A stretch of DNA of 64,000 nt from an uncultured Carboxylicivirga sp. (GTDB lineage: Bacteria; Bacteroidota; Bacteroidia; Bacteroidales; Marinilabiliaceae). The position numbers and the translations under genes were made by a program. How positions within the stretch are numbered: the first letter of the stretch is position 1; every line of letters starts with the position of its first letter. The stretch spans positions 62,001-126,000 of the forward strand of contig CANLLN010000002.1 of NCBI GenBank assembly GCA_947491945.1, in the 5' to 3' direction. This document shows positions 15,535 to 24,178 of the stretch, piece after piece. Below the pieces are notes generated by a model. That model ran no database searches. It saw nothing but the letters and a program-made list of their open reading frames with translations, and had not been told where the DNA came from.

Positions 15535-18348
15535 ATGCGAAGAATAATTATATTACTAATGGGAACTTTTCTCATTGGCTCAGTAGCATATGCACAACAA
15601 TTTGCAGACTTATCACAAACAATGCCTTTTGACTCAACCATCAGGAAAGGCTTGTTACCCAATGGTTTAACCTACTATTTAAAACACAATAGAGTTCCTA
15701 AAGGTCAGGCCAGCTTTTATATTTACCAGAATGTTGGAGCGGTGCTGGAAACCGATAAGCAAGATGGTTTAGCCCACTTCCTGGAGCACATGGCATTTAA
15801 CGGTACTACAACCTTCCCCGGCAAATCGATGCTGGATATGTTAGAGCGAAATGGCGTTAAGTTTGGTAAGGATGTAAATGCCTATACCTCAAAGAATGAG
15901 ACTGTTTACAACATTAGTCGTGTTCCGGTTAGTCGCAATGGATTACTCGACTCGTGCTTGTTAATTTTGCGTGACTGGTGTGATGAACTGGCACTGACTG
16001 ACGAAGAAATAGATGCCGAACGAGGTGTGATATCTGAGGAATGGCGTACACGCAGAACTCCTGGTTTTAGAATACAAAATAAGATTGCACCAACGATCTA
16101 TAATGGCAGTATTTATGCCTATCGGGATGTAATTGGAGAACTTGATGTGATCAAAAACTTTGATCCTGAAGACTTGCGATCCTTCTATCATGAGTGGTAT
16201 CGAACCGATTTGCAGGCCATAGCTATTGTTGGGGACATTGATGTAGATGCTGTTGAGAAACAAGTGGAGGAACTATTTTCTGCCATCCCGGCCATTGAAA
16301 ATCCAAAAGAACGCAAAGCAGTCCTAATTCCGGATAACCCAGAACCAATGTTTGTTCAGGTCACTGATAAAGAATACAAAAACGTTAATATCAACCTGAA
16401 AATAAGACATGAAGATACTTCTGACAATACACTAAAAAGTTTGCGCGAGTCCTATGTCAATAGCTTCTTTAACGCCTTGATGAAGGGACGTTACAAGGAG
16501 CAGATGTTAAAAGGTAAAGCGCCATACCTGAATGCCAGTGCCTCATACGGAGCCTTACAAAGAGGATATAAAGCTTTTAATGTATATGTAACAACCAGGG
16601 CAGGTAAAGAGTCAGAGGCATTTGAAGCAGCCTATGCCGAGCTGCAACGTGTCATTCAACATGGTTTCACCCAGTCCGAGTTGAATCGTTTAAAAACTAA
16701 TACCCTAGTTTCCCTTACGAACAGTTATAATAACAGAAAAGGCATTAATTCCGATACCTACTGTAAGTCTATTAAAAGAGCCTACCTGGAAGATGTAGTT
16801 ATTACCGATGCTAAATTCAAGTACGAATTTGCTAAGGAAATAATTCCGGGTATTACAGTAGAAGAAGTGTCTGCTGTGGCAAGTAAATATTTAACTGACA
16901 GCAACCGGGCTTATGTGGTTACTGCACCTGCAAGTGATAAGGACTCATTCATTTCACAAGCTGAGATTGAAAGCATTATTGCCAGACTGGAGAAAAGACC
17001 TCTTGAGCCCTATGTAGATGGCGTACCCGTGAATGTTTCACTGATGAGTACGACTCCAGAAGCAGGTCAAATTGTAAGTGAGAAGAGCATTGATATATTT
17101 AAGGCCAAGGAGTGGACACTTTCTAATGGTGCAAAAGTAGTCTTTAAGCGAGTGGATAATAATACCAATGGCCTTATACTTAAAGCTACAAGTCCGGGAG
17201 GGAGTTCACTATACAATATTGATGATTTACCTTCTTTTAGGGCGGCATCTGGTTTTGTAGCCGGCTTTGGTATTGGTAAACACGATCCTGTTCAGTTGAA
17301 GAAAATAACAGCGGGTACAACAGCCGGCTGTAGTTATAAATTGGGGGAATTTAATGAGTCGATAACTGCCAGCGCAAAGGTGAAGGATCTCGAGACTATG
17401 TTCCAATTGGTGTACATGCGCTTTGAAGAACCCCGTTTTGACCCCATGGCCTTCAATAAGCTCATGGAACGCAACTACTACAATGCTAAAAACCAGATTC
17501 AAACAACGAAAACTATCATGCGTGATACAATAGCTTTATTAACGGCCAATGGAAATCCTCGCGCGTTAAAGTTTGATAAAGCCTTTTTGGATCAAATGGA
17601 TTTTGAGCGCATGAAGGAGATCTATTTGGAAAGGATGTCCAACGCGGCTGACTTTACTTTCATCATTGTGGGAGATGTCGATGAAGAAACACTTAAGCCA
17701 CTGGTTGAAGAGTACATTGGAGCGATTAATACTAAAGGCGAAGTAGAAAAGTGGGTTGATAATGGTGATTATTTCCCAACCGGAAAAAATGAACACCGTA
17801 TTGCCTTGCCGATGCAGGAACCCAAAGCTACTGTCTTTCTTAAGCTGAAAGGAAATGCCAAATATTCGCGAGAGACAGTAATTTATCACAATATTTTAGG
17901 GTCAATTTTAAACCTTCGCTTTACTGAAAATATTCGCGAAAAAGAAGGAGGTACGTACGGTGTTCGAGTACGCCCAACCGGATCCAGTATACCTGAAATG
18001 AAATTAGGATTGGACATTCAGTTTGATTGCGATCCGGCCAAGGCTGATTATCTAAAGCAGCTGGTTTATGATGAGCTGAAAAATGTTCAAAAAAATGTAG
18101 TGCAATCAGACTTGGAGAAGGTAGTACTTAACATGAAAAAAGGCAATCGAAAGGCCTTAAGAAACAACAAATACTGGATGTCTGTTCTGAAAAAATACTA
18201 TGAGACGGGAGAAAACAGAATGTCGCCTGAGTACTTTGATAATGTCATTAATAATGTGACAACCAAAGATATTGCCAAAGCTGCCAGGAAATTTTTTAAG
18301 AAAGCAGATATATTAGATGTCGTTTTTGTGCCCGAAGAGTTAAACTAA
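15535..18348 (+). CDS. M16 family zinc peptidase 2
   Basis: 937 residues from the ATG at 15535, which begins a signal peptide (MRRIIILLMGTFLIGSVAYAQ); a TTG ten codons upstream is not needed. The catalytic M16 domain has H81, E84, H85 (AHFLEHMAFNG) and E162 in AERGVISEEW, all at family spacing, and the typical DVNAYTSKNETVYNI segment. A second M16 half follows from about residue 520 (AKEWTLSNGAKVVFKRVD). This is the PqqL-like type of large periplasmic M16 protease. It closes the cluster that starts with the other M16 enzyme; the two are only distantly alike, so they are not a recent duplication. Confidence 0.92.
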   Translation: MRRIIILLMGTFLIGSVAYAQQFADLSQTMPFDSTIRKGLLPNGLTYYLKHNRVPKGQASFYIYQNVGAVLETDKQDGLAHFLEHMAFNGTTTFPGKSMLDMLERNGVKFGKDVNAYTSKNETVYNISRVPVSRNGLLDSCLLILRDWCDELALTDEEIDAERGVISEEWRTRRTPGFRIQNKIAPTIYNGSIYAYRDVIGELDVIKNFDPEDLRSFYHEWYRTDLQAIAIVGDIDVDAVEKQVEELFSAIPAIENPKERKAVLIPDNPEPMFVQVTDKEYKNVNINLKIRHEDTSDNTLKSLRESYVNSFFNALMKGRYKEQMLKGKAPYLNASASYGALQRGYKAFNVYVTTRAGKESEAFEAAYAELQRVIQHGFTQSELNRLKTNTLVSLTNSYNNRKGINSDTYCKSIKRAYLEDVVITDAKFKYEFAKEIIPGITVEEVSAVASKYLTDSNRAYVVTAPASDKDSFISQAEIESIIARLEKRPLEPYVDGVPVNVSLMSTTPEAGQIVSEKSIDIFKAKEWTLSNGAKVVFKRVDNNTNGLILKATSPGGSSLYNIDDLPSFRAASGFVAGFGIGKHDPVQLKKITAGTTAGCSYKLGEFNESITASAKVKDLETMFQLVYMRFEEPRFDPMAFNKLMERNYYNAKNQIQTTKTIMRDTIALLTANGNPRALKFDKAFLDQMDFERMKEIYLERMSNAADFTFIIVGDVDEETLKPLVEEYIGAINTKGEVEKWVDNGDYFPTGKNEHRIALPMQEPKATVFLKLKGNAKYSRETVIYHNILGSILNLRFTENIREKEGGTYGVRVRPTGSSIPEMKLGLDIQFDCDPAKADYLKQLVYDELKNVQKNVVQSDLEKVVLNMKKGNRKALRNNKYWMSVLKKYYETGENRMSPEYFDNVINNVTTKDIAKAARKFFKKADILDVVFVPEELN

Positions 18349-18390
18349 TATTACTCTTATACAAAAAGTACATCTATCAGAATTAATTTT

Positions 18391-18432
18391 AGCCGCCCAT
18401 TTTCGAGTAATACTACGGAAGGGCGGCTTTAT
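18391..18432 (+). terminator. Terminator after M16 peptidase 2
   Basis: Perfect 8-base stem AGCCGCCC / GGGCGGCT with a 22-base loop, followed by TTATTTT; 42 bases after the stop codon. Confidence 0.65.
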
Positions 18433-18640
18433 TTTGATATTAAACTGATCTCCACGAATTAAACGATGACTTATTTTCGGTTCATAGTTAGCCTTAAAAT
18501 CACTATCTTCACAATTCACAAAGAAAGATTCGTTAACCACCTTAATTTGGGAAAAGCAAAAACAAATATTTACAATCAGCAGTACCAAGCTGTCTGCATT
18601 GCCTCATCCGGATTAAAGGGTAAAAACAAAAATCAGTTTT

Positions 18641-19390
18641 ATGAATAATAATTTAGCTGTATTAATCGACGGCGATAATATACCCGCAGGATATGTGAAA
18701 GAGATGATGGAAGAAATTGCCAAATATGGCAACCCAACAATAAAACGTATCTATGGCGACTGGACCAAACCCGATTTGTCAAAATGGAAAAAAGTACTGC
18801 TGGAGAATGCCATTACCCCTATACAACAATATGCTTACACCTCGGGGAAAAACGCCACCGACTCAGCCATGATCATTGATGCCATGGACATCCTGTATTC
18901 TGAGAAAGTAAATGGCTTCTGCCTGGTATCGAGCGACAGTGATTTTACCAAACTCGCCACCCGCCTGCGCGAAGCCGGAATGCAAGTAATTGGCATTGGA
19001 GAAAAGAAAACCCCTACCCCCTTTATCGTAGCCTGCGATAAATTTATCTATGTCGAAATATTAAAAGATCGAGCCAAAGAAAAAGAATCAGAAGATGACA
19101 AAGACCACGACAAGGAATCATACGATAAAATAACCCCTAAGGAAATCAAACTGATCGCCGCCACCATCAACGACCTTTCGGACGATGACGGCTGGGCCTT
19201 TCTGGGCGATGTGGGTAGTTTACTACAGAAGAAACGCCCTAACTTTGACCCCCGCAACTACGGATTTCAGAAATTGACACCCTTGATTGACGCTACCGCA
19301 CGCTTTGAAATTGAACAACGCGACAGCCCCAACAGCCGCCACAAACTTATTTACGTAAAAAATAAAGCACGACGCCTGCATAAGAAATAA
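18641..19390 (+). CDS. NYN domain (LabA/DUF88) protein with OST-HTH/LOTUS domain
   Basis: 249 residues, cytoplasmic. Residues 1-140 form a NYN (PIN-like) domain: LAVLIDGDNI with the first acidic pair, NATDSAMIIDAMD with the middle acids, and VSSDSDFTKLATRLREAG with the last ones, so the metal site looks whole. After a charged linker (about 145-165) comes a LOTUS/OST-HTH domain (LIAATINDLSDDDGWAFLGD, then GFQKLTPLID) known to bind RNA in relatives. The protein is therefore probably an RNA-processing nuclease or RNA-binding factor. It stands alone; the flanking genes give no hint. An overlapping open frame at 18466-18648 is not supported. Confidence 0.85.
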   Translation: MNNNLAVLIDGDNIPAGYVKEMMEEIAKYGNPTIKRIYGDWTKPDLSKWKKVLLENAITPIQQYAYTSGKNATDSAMIIDAMDILYSEKVNGFCLVSSDSDFTKLATRLREAGMQVIGIGEKKTPTPFIVACDKFIYVEILKDRAKEKESEDDKDHDKESYDKITPKEIKLIAATINDLSDDDGWAFLGDVGSLLQKKRPNFDPRNYGFQKLTPLIDATARFEIEQRDSPNSRHKLIYVKNKARRLHKK

Positions 19391-19542
19391 TATATATAAC
19401 CTACCAATGCCTCCTACCCTATATCAGAACTCAGCAAACGTGACATAACAGGAACCAGATCAACCTGAATACTATTGAAATTTTAAAGTTCAGATTATTG
19501 AATAGACTACTTTTTGGGAGCAGAATTTAAGGTGCCATACAC

Positions 19543-19573
19543 TTGAACAATACAAAATGCACTTTTATATTTG
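19543..19573 (+). promoter_or_regulatory. Bacteroidota-type promoter of the 19632 gene
   Basis: TTG at 19543-19545 and TATATTTG at 19566-19573 with 20 bases between, matching the -33/-7 (TTTG, TAnnTTTG) pattern of the phylum. Confidence 0.55.
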
Positions 19574-19631
19574 CATGTGTAGCTAGAAAATGAAATTTAG
19601 CTTAAAAGCAAATGACTAACATAGCTAAAGG

Positions 19632-20186
19632 ATGTCACAAAACAAACTGATAGAGATTCCCTTGAGCTATACCAAATTGGCTTGGACAATTGTGGGTGCC
19701 ATTATATTCGTCATTCTTGGATTGGGAATAATCTTTTACCCTGCGATTCTCAATATTGCCGCGGTGGGAAATCGCACCCTGACATCTATCATTGGGCTGG
19801 CAACAATAGCATTCTTCGGCACGGTAGCCATCGTTAATATCAGAAAAACATTGCACAATAAGCACGGCCTTATTATTAGCACACAAGGGCTTACAAATTA
19901 TTCATACGAAACTCAAGCCACAACAATCCCATGGTCAGATATATTAGAAATCAAACCCATAAACACGCCGGGTCAGAAAATTATAGTTATAACTGTTAAA
20001 AATCCTGACGCTTATATCGAAAGAGAGACCAACAAATTTAAGAGGAAAGCCATGGAGCTAAACTATAAAACTCTCGGTTCTCCCCTTCACCTGTCAACCC
20101 ATTCTCTGAAAATAAGTTTTGAGAAGCTACATGCCTTGCTGGTGCAGAAATTAAATGAATACAAACAAGCGGATACCACCTCCTAA
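19632..20186 (+). CDS. STM3941-like membrane protein with PH-like domain
   Basis: 184 residues with two membrane helices at the N-terminus (about 15-37 and 47-68, AWTIVGAIIFVILGLGIIF and LTSIIGLATIAFFGTVAIV) and a soluble C-terminal part that looks like a small beta domain (GLIISTQGLTNYSYE, IPWSDILEIKPIN, QKIIVITVKNP). The layout and the IPW segment match proteins called STM3941 family. The role is unknown. It has its own promoter and ends 59 bases before the SDR gene, which may be read from the same transcript. Confidence 0.6.
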   Translation: MSQNKLIEIPLSYTKLAWTIVGAIIFVILGLGIIFYPAILNIAAVGNRTLTSIIGLATIAFFGTVAIVNIRKTLHNKHGLIISTQGLTNYSYETQATTIPWSDILEIKPINTPGQKIIVITVKNPDAYIERETNKFKRKAMELNYKTLGSPLHLSTHSLKISFEKLHALLVQKLNEYKQADTTS

Positions 20187-20245
20187 ATGATTACTCTTCG
20201 AACTTTCTCCCTATGACGCTTGTTTCCCTCAAAAACCAATGGAGC

Positions 20246-20980
20246 ATGAAGCGGTTAGAAAACAAGGTAGCAATAATAACAGGAAGCGCCCAAGGTATGG
20301 GCGCAACACATGCCGAGCGATTTATTAAGGAAGGTGCTAAAGTGGTTATTACCGATTTGAATGAAGAAAAAGGAAGGGCACTAGCCAATCAACTGGGGAA
20401 CAATTCTCTTTTTATTAAGCAAGATGTAACAAGGGAAACGGACTGGCAACGGGTTATTGAAAAGACCCAAAAAGCCTTTGGAAAAATTAACATACTGGTA
20501 AACAATGCAGGCATCACCATGAACAAGTCCATCCTGAAAATGACAGAGGAGGAGTATTTACGCATTGTGAAAATCAATCAATTATCTGTATTTATGGGAA
20601 TAAAAAACGCTGCATTAGCGATGAAGGATAATAACGGGGGCGCCATTATCAATATCTCGTCGATTAATGGTATTGTTGGGGGTGCAGCTGGCTATACCGA
20701 TACAAAGTTTGCGGTGCGCGGCTTAACAAAAGCTGCTGTTTTAGAACTGGCAAAATATGGTATCCGGGTAAACTCAGTGCATCCTGGGGTTATTGCTACA
20801 CCAATGGTCGAGCAGGGAGATACCAAAAATTCCGTAGAAGCGTTTGCCAAGCACATCCCGTTACAACGGATTGCCCAACCCAACGAAGTATCTAATTTGG
20901 TGCTCTACCTAGCCTCTGACGAATCCCTGTATTCAACAGGGTCAGAATTTATTATAGATGGCGGCTTAACAGCGATGTAA
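20246..20980 (+). CDS. Short-chain dehydrogenase/reductase (SDR)
   Basis: 244 residues from the ATG at 20246, the usual SDR start (MKRLENKVAIITGSAQGMG); the ATG at 20213 adds 11 unneeded residues. Motifs: TGSAQGMG for the dinucleotide, VITDLNE (Asp at the end of strand 2, which favours NAD over NADP), NNAGIT, catalytic Ser in INISSING, and YTDTK for the YxxxK pair, then a family-typical end GSEFIIDGGL. It resembles 3-alpha/20-beta-hydroxysteroid dehydrogenase-like and FabG-like enzymes; the substrate cannot be read from the sequence. Confidence 0.9.
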   Translation: MKRLENKVAIITGSAQGMGATHAERFIKEGAKVVITDLNEEKGRALANQLGNNSLFIKQDVTRETDWQRVIEKTQKAFGKINILVNNAGITMNKSILKMTEEEYLRIVKINQLSVFMGIKNAALAMKDNNGGAIINISSINGIVGGAAGYTDTKFAVRGLTKAAVLELAKYGIRVNSVHPGVIATPMVEQGDTKNSVEAFAKHIPLQRIAQPNEVSNLVLYLASDESLYSTGSEFIIDGGLTAM

Positions 20981-21061
20981 AGATTAGCGGTAAGTTGAAA
21001 AAATGATTAATCGATGAAGTATTGAAGAGGGATCACGGCAATAAAGATACGATCCTGAAAA

Positions 21062-21093
21062 TAAAAAAAGCCTCCAAGTAATTACTTGAAGGC
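21062..21093 (-). terminator. Terminator of tRNA-Arg
   Basis: On the minus strand a 10-base stem (GCCTTCAAGT / ACTTGGAGGC, loop AATT, one G-U pair) is followed by a run of seven T, eight bases after the tRNA end. Confidence 0.85.
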
Positions 21094-21100
21094 TTCTCTG

Positions 21101-21174
21101 TGATCCTGGAGGGACTCGAACCCCCAACCTCTGCGGCCGTAACGCAGTGCTCTATCCAATTAAGCTACAGAACC
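21101..21174 (-). tRNA. tRNA-Arg, anticodon ACG
   Basis: 74 bases read on the minus strand. Acceptor GGTTCTG pairs with CAGGATC (two G-U pairs), D arm GCTT...GAGC, anticodon stem CTGCG / CGCAG around the loop TTACGGC (anticodon ACG), T arm GGGGG TTCGAGT CCCTC. The discriminator is A and CCA is not encoded, as is usual in this phylum. A terminator follows directly. Confidence 0.95.
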
Positions 21175-21378
21175 AGTTTTTGTTGTTTGCTTGTGAACCA
21201 TTGTTCTCAATTGCGATGCAAATATAGGGATAATGCAGATAAAACACCAAATCTAAAGGCATAAAAAACATAGCTTTTTTTGAGCTTTTGTAGCAATACC
21301 AAGGCTTTTAGCAATTTAGGTACACTAAAAAAATGAGATCTAAAACGACATATACTTTAAAAAGCAGACAGTAAACAA

Positions 21379-21407
21379 TAAAAAAGGCCGCACGTATAAT
21401 GCGACCT
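21379..21407 (-). terminator. Terminator of the NigD-like lipoprotein gene
   Basis: Minus-strand stem AGGTCGCA / TGCGGCCT (one G-U pair, seven-base loop) followed by T-rich sequence, 20 bases after the stop codon. Confidence 0.75.
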
Positions 21408-21426
21408 CTCCATTATAATATATTCT

Positions 21427-22179
21427 CTATTCAATCAAGTCGGCCATGGGTGTTGTTGAAAAGGCTTTCACTACAGGCTCAACTCCGGGCTGATCATAGC
21501 GGTAAGTCAAGGGCTCAGTATAAATAAGCTCACCAGCTGTATTAATGCTACGCAATATCAACTGCACACTCTCCTTCCCTTCCTCTTTTAACTCAGAGAT
21601 ATCGATGGAGGCAATTCCCCACTGCAGATTATTGTAAGGATCTCCATTCTTATTGTGCTTCAGCTCAAGAATTACCTCACCATTCTCGGTTAGTAAATCC
21701 TCTGTATCTTTCACCATATTAATAAAATGAACATAACCCGGGGCTCCACCATATTCAAACTGTACATTCAAATAATCATTGGTAAACCAGGTGTCGGTAA
21801 TAGATACAGCATCGTTACCTATTGAATCTTTAACTGACTCCAATGTATTTTCATCAAAATTAAAAACAGGCTTTGTCAGTAACTCCCAGTATCCATTAAT
21901 TTTCACATAATAATCGTAGCTTCCATCAGGGTCATCGCCTAGAATGGTATAATTAAGCATAATGCGCATGCCATCTTCTAGGCTCTCGGGCGATACATTG
22001 GTAGCCGCCGGCCATAAATCATCACCACCATCGGTAACCACATAGAAATAATCGCTGGTTTTTACAACCGTACCAGTCGTCACCCAAAAATCACCCAATG
22101 AGTAACCATCATCATTTGAACAGCTAAACAGCGTTACACCAATTAGCGCCAATACAAGTCCAAGTCTTAACTTTTTCAT
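21427..22179 (-). CDS. NigD-like lipoprotein
   Basis: 250 residues with a lipoprotein signal (LALIGVTLFSC, Cys at residue 20). It follows the NigD-like pattern: a short acidic start (SNDDGYSLGDFWVTTGTVV), an N-terminal OB-like beta domain (VVTDGGDDLWPAATN, GMRIMLNYTIL) and a C-terminal beta-sandwich (LNVQFEYGGAPGYVHFINMV, GIASIDISEL). Such proteins are common outer-membrane lipoproteins of Bacteroidota; the name comes from a bacteriocin locus but most members have no known function. It is a single-gene unit, divergent from the M23 peptidase gene. Confidence 0.82.
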   Translation of the reverse strand: MKKLRLGLVLALIGVTLFSCSNDDGYSLGDFWVTTGTVVKTSDYFYVVTDGGDDLWPAATNVSPESLEDGMRIMLNYTILGDDPDGSYDYYVKINGYWELLTKPVFNFDENTLESVKDSIGNDAVSITDTWFTNDYLNVQFEYGGAPGYVHFINMVKDTEDLLTENGEVILELKHNKNGDPYNNLQWGIASIDISELKEEGKESVQLILRSINTAGELIYTEPLTYRYDQPGVEPVVKAFSTTPMADLIE

Positions 22180-22324
22180 AGGATTCTATTTTATTATTAA
22201 TAATTTACATGCTTGTCTAAAGAATAAATATCATGCCAGACCAACAACTTTTACATTGATTAACTATTAGAGGACTATTTCGAGGAGTGGTTGCGTGCTA
22301 CCTGCCATTCACTGTAATATTCCA

Positions 22325-22355
22325 TTGTTTTTCTAGCCACATAACGCTATTTTTG
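22325..22355 (+). promoter_or_regulatory. Promoter of the M23 peptidase gene
   Basis: TTG at 22325-22327 and TATTTTTG at 22348-22355, 20 bases apart. Because the -7 element ends one base before the ATG at 22357, that ATG cannot be the normal start, which supports 22387. Confidence 0.55.
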
Positions 22356-22386
22356 GATGATTTTAAAAACGGAAAGAAGCATTGTT

Positions 22387-24099
22387 ATGAGGCAATTCAC
22401 TATATACATTCTTGTTCTTACAATATTTTTACCCCGCCTTGCTGCTCAAGTACCTGACAGCAGCCGCTTTGTAAAACCACTGAAGATTAAACCTTTTGTA
22501 AGTGGCAGCTTTGGTGAGTTGCGTTCCAATCACTTTCATTCGGGATTGGATCTGACTACCAACCGCAAAACAGGCTATCGTGTGTATGCTTCTGACAATG
22601 GATATGTAGCACGCATCAAAGTATCTCCTTATGGCTATGGTAAAGCTATTTACATAAACCATGCCGATGGTTACACTACCGTATATGCCCACCTCGAAAA
22701 CTATGCCCCACGCATCGACTCATTGGTGCAGGCCCGGCAATACGCTGAAGAATCCTTTGCCCTAGAATTGTTTTTCAAGGCAGGTGAGCTACCCGTTAAA
22801 CGGGGCGAGGTAATAGCCTACAGTGGTAACTCGGGCGGGTCGGGCGGCCCCCACCTGCATTACGAGGTACGCGAGCAAGCCACTCAAAAGCCCATCAACC
22901 CCCTTCGTTTTCGCAACGATATTGCAGATAATGTTCGTCCCCAGATACAAGGCATTAAGTTCTACTGCCTGGATGAAAACGCCAGTGTGAGTGGACGCCG
23001 TGAGGATAAGTATGTACCCACCGTTTTTTACGATAAAGCCTTTCATCCCAAGGGAAGCAAAATTTTTACTGCCCATGGCAAAATCGGTCTGGGTGTCCAA
23101 GTCATCGACTACTTTTCAGGTAGCTGGCGCAAGTGCGGCATCACGTCCATCGATTTATGGGTCAACGACACGCTGGTGTACAATTTTAACATCGACAAAT
23201 TCAGCTTTGCTGAAACCCGCTATTTAAATGCCCACATCGACTACGCTGAAAAACGACGCAGCGGTAAAGTCATACAAAAGAGCTTTGTTGAAGCCAACAA
23301 CCGACTAAGTCTCTATAACAAAAAAAATAGCTACACGACAATACTTAAGCCAGGCGACATCAAAGAATGCAGCTATAAAATTATTGATTATGCCGGTAAT
23401 GTCTCACGCCTTAACTTCACCATAAAGGGCGAAGAAGCACCTAATCCCCTCCAGCTAGCCCCTTCACCACTGCTGAAAGTAAACTGTAAAAAATCCTTTC
23501 AGCTGGATACCCTGGACATGCAGCTACACATACCGGCCAATACCTTTTACACCGACATTGATCTGTTTATACACAAGGAGGAGAAAGCCGGTTTTGTAAC
23601 ACCCATTTACCACATAGGCGATAATCACATTCCCTTGCACAAAGCCTTCACACTGCGCATTCCCGTGCCCGATTCCCTGCTTAAGCACCGCGATAAACTA
23701 CTGATGGCCGGTGTTACCCCGCAGGGAAAGACTTTTTCGGCTGGAGGCCAGTGCGAGGGTCAGGAGCTAATATGCAGCACGCGCAGTTTTGGCCGGTTCA
23801 CCCTTGCCATTGATTCAGTGCCTCCGCTTATTAAGCTGCATAAGGCGCCCCAAAACAATAACTACGCAGGTCGAAAAACCATACAATTTACCATGCGCGA
23901 TTCATTTAGTGGTATTCAACATTACGAGTGTCGTATTGACGGACAATGGGCACTTTTTGAATACGATGCCAAAAATGATCGCCTCATCGGCCACTTGAAA
24001 AATATTCCCTTTCTTACCAAAGGAGAGCATCAACTTAGCGTGAAAGTAAGGGACAACAAAAACAACACCAGTACCAAAACCTACACCTTTAGCTATTAG
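22387..24099 (+). CDS. M23 (LytM-type) peptidase with C-terminal extension
   Basis: 570 residues from the ATG at 22387, with signal peptide MRQFTIYILVLTIFLPRLAAQ. The M23 domain is at about residues 35-175: HSGLD (H51, D55) and PHLHYEVRE (H156, H158) give the complete zinc and catalytic set, so it should cut peptidoglycan cross-links or act as a cell-division amidase activator or lysostaphin-like enzyme. An insertion between the two motifs (about 105-135, LENYAPRIDSLVQARQYAEE) is longer than in minimal LytM domains. The remaining 390 residues look like beta-sandwich domains (IGLGVQVIDYFSGSWRKCGI; IQFTMRDSFSGIQHYECRID). A TPR gene follows after 79 bases. Confidence 0.9.
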   Translation: MRQFTIYILVLTIFLPRLAAQVPDSSRFVKPLKIKPFVSGSFGELRSNHFHSGLDLTTNRKTGYRVYASDNGYVARIKVSPYGYGKAIYINHADGYTTVYAHLENYAPRIDSLVQARQYAEESFALELFFKAGELPVKRGEVIAYSGNSGGSGGPHLHYEVREQATQKPINPLRFRNDIADNVRPQIQGIKFYCLDENASVSGRREDKYVPTVFYDKAFHPKGSKIFTAHGKIGLGVQVIDYFSGSWRKCGITSIDLWVNDTLVYNFNIDKFSFAETRYLNAHIDYAEKRRSGKVIQKSFVEANNRLSLYNKKNSYTTILKPGDIKECSYKIIDYAGNVSRLNFTIKGEEAPNPLQLAPSPLLKVNCKKSFQLDTLDMQLHIPANTFYTDIDLFIHKEEKAGFVTPIYHIGDNHIPLHKAFTLRIPVPDSLLKHRDKLLMAGVTPQGKTFSAGGQCEGQELICSTRSFGRFTLAIDSVPPLIKLHKAPQNNNYAGRKTIQFTMRDSFSGIQHYECRIDGQWALFEYDAKNDRLIGHLKNIPFLTKGEHQLSVKVRDNKNNTSTKTYTFSY

Positions 24100-24142
24100 C
24101 CATATTATTGATGTTTGATGGCCGCAAACAAACTATCTGTTG

Positions 24143-24150
24143 TATATTTG
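24143..24150 (+). promoter_or_regulatory. -7 promoter element before the TPR gene
   Basis: TATATTTG, a full match to TAnnTTTG, 28 bases before the ATG; a TTTG at 24114-24117 is somewhat too far upstream for the standard spacing. Confidence 0.4.
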
Positions 24151-24178
24151 TTGGCATTCATAGTATGATGACAAACGT

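Noticed and set aside
15961-16263. Minus-strand open frame inside M16 peptidase 2
   Set aside because: Opposite-strand shadow of a conserved coding sequence.
18466-18648. Small plus-strand open frame ahead of the NYN gene
   Set aside because: Low-complexity, Lys- and Asn-rich product overlapping the NYN start; no other support.
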